This document shows positions 1 through 10,700 of a DNA stretch of 64,000 nucleotides, one piece after another. The DNA is taken from the NCBI RefSeq assembly GCF_016734815.1, contig NZ_JAERQF010000013.1:1-64000 (forward strand), in the 5' to 3' direction. The stretch comes from Hymenobacter rubidus. GTDB taxonomy: Bacteria; Bacteroidota; Bacteroidia; Cytophagales; Hymenobacteraceae. Under the pieces are notes generated by a model. The model did not search any database. It worked only from the letters and a program-made list of their open reading frames with translations, and was not told where the DNA came from. The position numbers were made by a program, and so were the translations under genes. The stretch's first letter is position 1; each line of letters opens with the position of its first letter.

Positions 1-27
1 CTCCGTGTCGGTGAGAGAAACATTCAT
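1..27 (-). CDS. 5' end of an unidentified gene running off the left edge
   Basis: An ATG on the minus strand at 27 opens a frame (MNVSLTDTE) that continues past the left edge. Only nine codons are visible, so no function can be assigned. It lies 70 bp downstream of the BNR_4-GH16 gene on the same strand, so it may be the next gene of that transcription unit. A second in-frame-shifted ATG at 23 is an alternative start. Confidence 0.3.
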
Positions 28-96
28 GCGGCAAGATTAACCAACTACTTTCGTTTTTCACTTCGCGAAAGGTTTAATAGCGCTAAAGTCATTAAG

Positions 97-2277
97 CTAA
101 AAAAGCGAATGCTGATACACTCGTACGTAATCAATTTCGTAGCGGCTGGGCAGGCTGGCTGGCGCTAGTTCACCGCCGTTATCGCCGCCTAGCGCTAGGT
201 TAAGCAGTATGTAATGGGGTTGCATCATGGGGTTGAAGCTGGAGCCGTCCTGATTCACCGTGTTGGCGAGGAGAGTTTCGTTCAGCAACAAATCATCCAC
301 GTAAAGGCGGATGGCCGTGGCATCCCAATCCATGCGCCATATGTGAAACTTCTGACTCCACTCGGGGTCCGAAAAGCTGGCAACGGGCTTCGTTTCGCTG
401 TGCCATTTGGCGCTGTAGGGCTTGGCCGTGCCGGAGGCCACATTAGCCAGAATCTTCCCCTGGTAATACTCCATTATGTCAATTTCGCCGTTGCTGGGCC
501 AGGGTTTGTCCACGCCTAGTGTCCAGAAAGCAGGCCACAGGCCCGGCCGGGTATCAATGCGGGCGCGCATCTCAAAACGGCCATACTGCCACTGGTGCCG
601 GCTTTGGGTATTGAGGCTGGCTGAGGTGTAGTCGATGGCGGGGCGGCTGGTGCGCCAGTCGGTGCTGCCCGGCTTGTACGTGGGGTTCGGGCGCGACTCC
701 CGACGCGCTTCAATCACCAGCTGGCCGCCTTCCACGCGGGCGTTGTCGGGCTGGTACCACTGCAGCTCGTGGTTGCGGGCGAAACCGGTTTCGAACTGCC
801 AGTTCTTCGGGTCGGGCGCGCCGGGCGTGTTGAACTCGTCGGCCCACACCAGCTTCCAGCCCTCGTAGGACGGCGCGGCGGCTTGGGCGCCGCTGGCGGC
901 CTTGGTACCGCCAGCCGGGGCGCCCGGCGCGGCCACGGCGCCGATGTTGGCGGGCTGCACGGGCTGGCCGGGCTTCCATTCCAAGATGTATACGGGCTGG
1001 GCGGGCAGGTTTTCCAGCGTTTCGCCGTCACCCTGGCCGGTGCGCTGCACGAAGAGGCTGAGGATACCCTCGGCTTTCCAGCGCTCGGTGTCGTAGCTGG
1101 GTTCCCAGTTGCCCACGGAGCTGGCGGTGAGGTCGGCGGGCGTCCACTGATTTTTGGCGAGGTCGGGGCATTGCAACACGGAGGCGCGGTCCTGCCGCTC
1201 GGCGTCGCGGTAGAGCAGGTAGGCGGCCGTGCGGCCTTTTTGGGTCGAAACCAGCAGCTGCGGGCGCGCAATCGGAATCTTCTTCGTGCCCACCCCGCTC
1301 AGGCTGAACGGCGTGGTGCGCTGGCTGACCTGAGCCGTTTTCCACTGCTTTCCGGCCTTGTAAATCAACTGGTACTGGGGCACCTGGGTGCCGGCTGGCC
1401 GCCAATAAGTGGCAATGTAGGGCGTGCCCGCCGCGTCGGACGTGATGGTTGTCTGGTTGATTAGCTCGCTGTTTTGAGGGATTCGGGCGGCGTATTCGGC
1501 GGTGCTTTCGGTGATGGGAATCTGGTATTTCTCGCCGGTGCTGCGCTGCCAGGTCTGGCCGCCGTCTTTCGAGCAGGCGTAGGCCATGTCGTGGTTGGAG
1601 GCTACGTTGGGACTTTCGCGCCACACCCAGGAAACGTGGATGGTGCCGCGCGCGTCGATGCAGGCCTGCCAGTAGGCGTTGCGCTTGCCTTCCCCGTCGA
1701 TGAGCACGCTGTGCAGGCGCGTCCACTGCCGGGTTTTCACCGAGTAGCGGTTCAGCACGAGGTTGCCGTTGCCGGAGCCGCCGTCGCGGTACATAAACAG
1801 CACGTCGCCGCCGGGGAAACGGTGAAACTCGGGGTAGCTCACCTTTTGCTCCTGCTGGCCGGTCATGGCTTCGAGCGGGCCCATTTCGAGCGAGCCGGGC
1901 GCTTTGCTGCGGCAGTAGTGTAGCGGGTTGTTGTGGTGGTCGAAGCTCAGGTGCAGGTAGCCCGCGCCGTCGGCCATCAGGCTGATGACGTTGTGGGCAT
2001 CCTTCACATTGCCTTTGTAAGCAGTGCGCTGCACTTGCCAGGGGCCGGCGGGCAGGCGGCGTTTGGCCAGCGTCACGTAGCCGGTCGAGTCGTAGTAGGC
2101 CGTGTATTGTTCCCGGCCTTGCGTCACAACGGAGTTTTTGCGGAATACCGCGCCGTTCACATTGTTCTTCGCCCAGCCCAGGCCGACGGGCGTTTGAGCC
2201 AGCGCCGCGTTGGGCTGAACAACGCTACCGCCCAAGAGCATCAGCCACAGGCAACCGGCAAATCGAAAAGAAAACAT
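97..2277 (-). CDS. Secreted BNR_4 beta-propeller fused to GH16 glycoside hydrolase
   Basis: The protein has 726 residues and starts at the ATG at 2277 (an in-frame TTG lies one codon upstream). A signal peptide ends near residue 28 and no lipobox follows. Residues about 30-440 are a BNR_4-type propeller resembling the GH145/PL24/PL25/PL42 fold; His95 and His115 are 20 residues apart, the spacing I recall for the catalytic histidines of PL25, and a YRDGGSG segment follows at 163-169. An Ala/Pro/Gly linker leads to a GH16 domain from about 475 to the end with the beta-bulge motif GEIDIME (Glu598 nucleophile, Asp600, Glu603 acid/base). The GH16 half probably cuts an internal beta-1,3-galactan or beta-glucan; the propeller may act on a rhamnose-glucuronate cap. 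Each activity is an inference from family membership. The gene is the third of the GH2 group. Confidence 0.85.
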   Translation of the reverse strand: MFSFRFAGCLWLMLLGGSVVQPNAALAQTPVGLGWAKNNVNGAVFRKNSVVTQGREQYTAYYDSTGYVTLAKRRLPAGPWQVQRTAYKGNVKDAHNVISLMADGAGYLHLSFDHHNNPLHYCRSKAPGSLEMGPLEAMTGQQEQKVSYPEFHRFPGGDVLFMYRDGGSGNGNLVLNRYSVKTRQWTRLHSVLIDGEGKRNAYWQACIDARGTIHVSWVWRESPNVASNHDMAYACSKDGGQTWQRSTGEKYQIPITESTAEYAARIPQNSELINQTTITSDAAGTPYIATYWRPAGTQVPQYQLIYKAGKQWKTAQVSQRTTPFSLSGVGTKKIPIARPQLLVSTQKGRTAAYLLYRDAERQDRASVLQCPDLAKNQWTPADLTASSVGNWEPSYDTERWKAEGILSLFVQRTGQGDGETLENLPAQPVYILEWKPGQPVQPANIGAVAAPGAPAGGTKAASGAQAAAPSYEGWKLVWADEFNTPGAPDPKNWQFETGFARNHELQWYQPDNARVEGGQLVIEARRESRPNPTYKPGSTDWRTSRPAIDYTSASLNTQSRHQWQYGRFEMRARIDTRPGLWPAFWTLGVDKPWPSNGEIDIMEYYQGKILANVASGTAKPYSAKWHSETKPVASFSDPEWSQKFHIWRMDWDATAIRLYVDDLLLNETLLANTVNQDGSSFNPMMQPHYILLNLALGGDNGGELAPASLPSRYEIDYVRVYQHSLF

Positions 2278-2293
2278 CAAGTAAAGGGAAGAT

Positions 2294-2950
2294 TTAAAGT
2301 AAGGCCGTGCCCCGAATCATAATTCGGGGCTTACCGGACGGGTCGGGAGCTGGGGGCGGTGGAATATGGTTGCTAATCCGGACATCAACCAGCACGTCGG
2401 AACCCGAAGCCACGGCCCGTGTAATGTCGATGCGCGCAATGGCGTCGTTGGCAATGCGCAGGTCGGTCCAGGCCACCGGCATGCCGTTGACCGCGTAGCT
2501 GATTGTGCCCGACAAGGCCAGGCTGCGCCCAATCCGGGCCAGGGTGCGGCTGGTTACTTTCAGCTTCGCCTTGCGTTTCATGGTGATATCGATAATGCCG
2601 TAGGCGGTGAGCGGACGCCACTGCGGCGGCGCATCGGCGCCTTTGTAAATCCTCAGCTTGTCAATGTCATTCGGGTTAATTGCCGGGTTGGTGAGGTCGA
2701 TGACAATCGAAGAGTTCAGAAGTACCAACGGCCCCGGCGTAGCAGCCGGGCGCACCAAGGCAGCCGCAGGCACCGGCCTTGCATCCGGTGGCGGCGGAGT
2801 GACCGCCACGCCCTGGCGCGCCGGGGCGTCCGGCGACACGGTAGCCAACTTGGGGGCAATGGGCGCCACTGCTGCTGGTTGCGCCATACCCGGTAGCCAA
2901 GCCAGGCAACAAGTAGTCAGCAGCAGCGAGGGAATCCAGTTGGGGCGCAT
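2294..2950 (-). CDS. Small secreted protein with a TonB-plug-like segment
   Basis: The protein has 218 residues; ATG 2950 is chosen because MRPNWIPSLLL begins a normal signal peptide, whereas a longer frame to 3022 adds an unlikely leader. A Pro/Ala-rich stretch (about residues 25-75) is followed by a segment with INPNDIDKLRIYKG and YGIIDITMKRK. These resemble the SusC/TonB-dependent receptor plug, where DPNEIESLAILKDA is followed by GVVVVTTRRGK. A second half contains ISYAVNGMPV and DAIARIDITRA, similar to the plug's VDG and IESI strands but in the opposite order. There is no barrel. It sits between GH2 and the GH16 fusion, 16 bp upstream of the latter, so it is likely co-transcribed. Function is unknown; a glycan- or receptor-associated periplasmic role is a guess. 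Confidence 0.7.
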   Translation of the reverse strand: MRPNWIPSLLLTTCCLAWLPGMAQPAAVAPIAPKLATVSPDAPARQGVAVTPPPPDARPVPAAALVRPAATPGPLVLLNSSIVIDLTNPAINPNDIDKLRIYKGADAPPQWRPLTAYGIIDITMKRKAKLKVTSRTLARIGRSLALSGTISYAVNGMPVAWTDLRIANDAIARIDITRAVASGSDVLVDVRISNHIPPPPAPDPSGKPRIMIRGTALL

Positions 2951-3088
2951 GGCGAGGGGATGTCGGGTTGTTAGCACGGTGTAGAGACGCGACACTTCGC
3001 GGCTGTCGTTGAACAACATCACCTTGAAAATGATGTCTGACCGGCAAGGTACCGGTCGTTCAACTACGAGATGCGAAGCGCCACGCTT

Positions 3089-6319
<3,231 letters not shown>

Positions 6320-6342
6320 CTACTTCCGTCCGCTTTCCCGAA

Positions 6343-6380
6343 GGGGGGACATTTTCAGAGAAAGACAGGGATAAATTTGA
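6343..6380 (-). promoter_or_regulatory. Candidate HTCS operator upstream of GH2
   Basis: On the GH2 coding strand two half-sites, CAAATTTATCCC and TGAAAATGTCCCCCC, have C-runs beginning at 6370 and 6348, exactly 22 bp apart. The proximal one ends 20 bp upstream of the -7-like TAGTATTG. The same arrangement occurs in front of susC2, the GH128-like gene and the plus-strand DUF2264 gene. Binding by the AraC-type domain of the hybrid regulator is an inference. Confidence 0.5.
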
Positions 6381-6472
6381 CACAGCCCATAAGCAGCATG
6401 TCTGGTATTTAGTTTAAAATATTGATTAACATTGATTTGATTCAGTAATTTTAATTCTATTTCTGAAGCTTA

Positions 6473-6487
6473 GCCAAAACGCCCCCC
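6473..6487 (+). promoter_or_regulatory. Candidate HTCS half-site upstream of GH43
   Basis: The plus-strand sequence GCCAAAACGCCCCCC matches the half-site seen at the other PUL promoters (A-rich, then a C-run). A weaker partner, CGCAAATCC ending at 6504, lies about 21 bp downstream, followed about 26 bp later by TACCTTCG. The pairing is less regular than at the other four sites. Confidence 0.35.
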
Positions 6488-6563
6488 TATTTCGACGCAA
6501 ATCCGGCCGGTGCGACTTATCAGAGCAATCTACCTTCGGTCCATGCTTTTAACTTCCCTTTTT

Positions 6564-7646
6564 ATGTCCTTGCGCCCCTACGTTCGACAACGGGTATTGG
6601 CTGCGGCAGGTAATGGGTGTGCCTTGTTGCTGGCTACCGCGCCGGCTGCCCTGGCCCAGGTTCAGCCCCTGCTCTCTCCCGTTACGAGCAGCCCCGATGC
6701 GCCCGTCAACGTGACGGCCCCCACCCCGCTGCCGGTGTACGGCAACCCCATCATCCGCGACAAGTACACGGCCGACCCGGCCGCAATGGTCCACAACGGC
6801 ACGGTGTACCTCTACACCGGCCACGACAACCCGCCGGCCGGCAAGGAGTGGTACTACATGAAACAGTGGCTCTGCTACTCCTCCACCGACATGGTGCACT
6901 GGACCGAGCACCCCTCCCCGCTCAACGTGCAGGCCTTCGCCTGGGCCAAGGCCGATGCCTGGGCCTCACAGGTGGTGGAGCGCGGCGGCAAATTCTATTG
7001 GTACGTGGCCGTGGAGCACGGCAGCATCGGGGGCAAAGCCATCGGCGTGGCCGTGAGCGACAGCCCCACCGGCCCCTTCAAAGATGCACGTGGCTCGGCG
7101 CTGGTTACCAACGATATGACTAAGGACACAAAAATCAGCTGGGATGATATTGACCCTACCGTGTATGTGGACGACAAGGGCCAGGCCTACCTCTACTGGG
7201 GCAATACGGTGTGCTACTGGGCCAGGCTCAAGCCCAACATGACCGAGTTCGACGGGACCATTCACGCCATCACCGCGCTGCCGCAGTTCACCGAAGCGCC
7301 CTGGCTGCACAAGCGCAAGGACTGGTACTACCTGAGCTACGCCACCGGCTTCCCGGAAAAAATAGCCTACGCCATGAGCCGCAGCCTCGAAGGGCCGTGG
7401 GAGTACAAGGGCATTCTCAATGAAGTAGCCGGCAATTCCAACACCAACCATCAGGCCATCATCGAGTTTCGGCACCAGTGGTATTTCATTTACCACAACG
7501 GCAGCATCAACACGCACGGCAGCAGCTTTCACCGCTCGGTGTGCATCGACAAGCTGGATTACAACAAAGACGGCACCATGAAGCGGGTGGTAATGACCAC
7601 CGAGGGCGTGGTTCCGCCGGGCCAGGCAACACCGGCTGGTCGGTAG
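6564..7646 (+). CDS. GH43 family glycosidase (GH43_1-like)
   Basis: The protein has 360 residues. ATG 6564 is preferred: MSLRPYVRQR opens a good signal peptide ending at ALAQ, and the -7-like element at 6531-6538 would start transcription near 6545, leaving the in-frame GTG 6510 and ATG 6543 outside or at the very edge of the message. A single five-bladed propeller domain follows with the three expected carboxylates: base in KYTADPAAM, pKa modulator in DDIDPTVYVDD, and acid in FTEAPWLHK. It most resembles the xylosidase/arabinofuranosidase branch and would be expected to trim alpha-L-arabinofuranose. It is the only enzyme gene of the left half on the plus strand, divergent from GH2, and ends at a strong hairpin terminator. 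Confidence 0.87.
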   Translation: MSLRPYVRQRVLAAAGNGCALLLATAPAALAQVQPLLSPVTSSPDAPVNVTAPTPLPVYGNPIIRDKYTADPAAMVHNGTVYLYTGHDNPPAGKEWYYMKQWLCYSSTDMVHWTEHPSPLNVQAFAWAKADAWASQVVERGGKFYWYVAVEHGSIGGKAIGVAVSDSPTGPFKDARGSALVTNDMTKDTKISWDDIDPTVYVDDKGQAYLYWGNTVCYWARLKPNMTEFDGTIHAITALPQFTEAPWLHKRKDWYYLSYATGFPEKIAYAMSRSLEGPWEYKGILNEVAGNSNTNHQAIIEFRHQWYFIYHNGSINTHGSSFHRSVCIDKLDYNKDGTMKRVVMTTEGVVPPGQATPAGR

Positions 7647-7690
7647 GTTCCCCACCTGAAGTAGCAGAGCAGGCCAACCCGTTGGCAAAC

Positions 7691-7726
7691 AAAAAGCCCC
7701 GCCACTGCAAAGTGGCGGGGCTTTTT
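7691..7726. terminator. Bidirectional rho-independent terminator
   Basis: The sequence AAAAAGCCCCGCCACT, loop GCA, AGTGGCGGGGCTTTTT forms a near-perfect 16-bp stem with A/T tails on both sides. It lies between the convergent GH43 (ends 7646) and GH128-like (ends 7743) genes and can terminate both. Confidence 0.9.
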
Positions 7727-7742
7727 GATAAGCAGCCGCAAG

Positions 7743-10700
7743 CTACTCGCAGACGAGGCGCTTGGTGACGATGCCCGCGCTGGTTTCGAGTCGCAGGGTG
7801 TATACGCCGGCGGCCAGGTCCGTGAGGGGCAGTGAGCGCAGGGTAGCGCCCGCGGGCAGCGGGCGGGCTAGTACTACCTGGCCCAGCGCGTTGAGCACCG
7901 AGGCATTCAGCTTCTCGTGCTGGAGCGTGGCAGGTAGGCTCAATTTCACTTCGCCGTGGGCCGGGTTGGGGTACACCTCGACCAACTGACTGAGCTGGGC
8001 GGCGGCGGTGCCCAGCACCTGCTGCGGGCCGAACAGCAGCTCGAAGCGGCCCGTGGCCGAAGCCCCGGCGGCTACGGTGAAGGTGTAGCTGGTTTGCGGC
8101 GCCAGCGGCAGCACGGTGCCCGTCAGCAGGTCGCGGAGCGAAACACTACCTGCCTGGTTCAGCAGCTGCTCGGCGCGCAGGGTATAGGTGCCGGGCCGGG
8201 CTACGGTCAAGCCCAGCGGCACAACCAGGCCCTGGGTGCCAGGCTGCGGCAAGCCGTTGATGCTCAGCTCCTGCCCGCCGGCCAGCGAAAAGACGTTCAC
8301 GGCGGCGGGGCCAACGTTGCGGAGCTTATAGGCGTCGTAGCGAGAATCAGGGCCAGTGGTGGCGCCGGCTTCGAAGTACACATAGGCATCATCAGCCACG
8401 ACGGCCACGCCGCTCAGATGGAGCTGCACCAGGGGGCGGGGGTCAGCGGTACTGCGATTCATGGCGGGCTGCGCCCCGAAAGTTTTGACGCGGTTGCTGT
8501 TATTGAGGGTGAGCATGGGTGTGGCACCAGCGTTGCTAACCCGCACCACGAAGCCCTGTCCGGCCGGTATTAGTGCCGAAAACCCACCGATACCATTGGT
8601 GAAGCTGCGGTAGCTGCCACCGTATTGGGCAGTGCTTTGGTACACATACACGGCATTGTCGAGACCGACGGGCACTGTTACGGTACTCCAGTCGAGGGGG
8701 GCCGGGTACGGGTTGCCGAGCAAATACCAACCGGCTTCGGACGGTATGCCACGGGTCAGGGAGGTGTTGACAGGGCCATTATTGAGTGTACCCACAAAAT
8801 CGACCAGCGCAGTGCCGGGCAGGTTCACGGTGTAGCCCTGGCCCACGGCCAGCGGACTGCTAAGGGCGGCTGGGGCTACCCAGCCTTGGTCGAAGTAGTT
8901 GGTGGCAGCCGTCAAGCGACTCTGGTCATAGGTGTACACGGTGGGGAAAATACCGTTCGAGTTGGCCACCACCGGCGTGAAGTTACTGGTGGTGAGGTCG
9001 GCTACGGTGGTGTTGCTCACCGGAGTACTGTAATGGCGGTAACCCAGGCCGGGGTTCAGGCTGGGGTCGAGGTAGCGCTGCACGGTGGCGGTGCCGTTCA
9101 CTACCCCCCCGGTATTGTCTACCAGCGCGGTGCCGGTGGCGTCGGAGTGCAGGGTCAGGCCGTAGGTACCGAGGGTCAGGTTGCCTTGGGTAAGGCGCAG
9201 CACCTGCATCACGGTCAGTGGGGCACTCAGGGCCACGCCGGTGGCGTTTTGCACCGTCAGGTTGCGCACCTGGGCGGGCAGGCCGGCGCCCGTTTGCTGG
9301 GGCTGGGTGCCGAGGTAGGTGTAGCTCGCATCGGGGCTGAAGGTGCGAGTGCCGGTGGTTTGCACCGCGCCGCTCATGGTGCCCGTGGGCGCAATGCCCG
9401 TGGCGTCACAAATACGCAGCTCCGCGCCGGCCTCCACCATGAAATCGGCCGCGCCGGTGATGGGCTGGCAGCCGGTATTCAGCATGCCGCCGCTGGCTAC
9501 GGTGATGGTGCCGGCCGCCACGAGCGGGGCGCTCAACGTCAGTTCGCCCTGCACCAGCACGTTGCCGTAGCGGCTGCTGGTGCTCATGTTCATCTGCTGG
9601 CCGGCCACTACGGTCAGGTCGCTCAGCACGGTGAAGGTGCGCGACACCGAGGTGGCGCCCAGGTATTTGAAGTCGCCGGGCTGGCTTACGGTGATGGTGA
9701 CCGTGCCCGGCCCCACGATGCTGATAAGGCCGTTGTTCACGGTGGCCACGTTCAAATCGGAAGTCGCGTAGCCCAGTTGCAAGCCCGAGGTGGTGGTGGC
9801 GCTGGGGTAAAAATCGGCCGCGCCCTGCACTTGGTCGGGAATGGCATTGAAGGTGATGGTCTGGGGCACGCGCACATACAGCGAGTCGCGGGTGCCGGGT
9901 GTGAAGGCGATGCCGCGGTAGGCGTAGGTGGTGCTGGCGGCGTTGTTTTTCAGCACCGTTTGCGTCACGCTCAGGTTGTTGGTGAAGGCGGTATTGGCCA
10001 GCGTGTAGGTGGTGGCCCGGTCTTCGAGGCGCACCATCGACGTGTAGCTCACGGCGTAGAGCGTGGGCACGCCGCGCACCAGCGTGCCGGTCATGTCGCG
10101 CAGCAGGTTGTCGTTCAGGCCCGTGATGGTGAAGGTGCCGCGCGCCGTCCAGGTCGTGCCGTTGAAGGTGTACTTGTTGAGCGTGGGCGTGGGCGTGTCG
10201 TCGGTGTAGTATAGCAGGTCGAAGCCCGGCACGCTGGGGTTCACGTCGAACATGACAAACCCGCCCGGCTGCGAGGTCGACGACGGCGCCGGCAGGCCCG
10301 GCAACGTGACGGGCGTGGCCGCCCGGCCGGGCATCCCGTTCAGCCGCATCACCTTGGTAGTGGTGGGCGCGGCGGGGCCACCGGAGGTCGAGCTGGCGCC
10401 CGGTACGGTGGAGGTGGTGAAGTACAGGTTGCCCTCGTACACGGCCAGCTTTTTGAGGCTGATGGTGGGGAAGATGGTGACGCCCGTGCGCGTCTGCGGC
10501 GTGTTGGTCACGGTGCGAGGCAGCGAGGCGTGGCGCAGGCCGTAACTGTTGTTGCCGTAGGCGATGTACACCGTGGCGCTGTCCGTGACGGTGGCCGTGC
10601 GCATGGGCTGCCCGCTGCCGTCCGAGAAGCCGGTGCGGGTGTCGAGGTTACCGTCGGCGTCCAGAATAGCCACCACCCGGGGCGAGCTGCCGCCGTTCAC

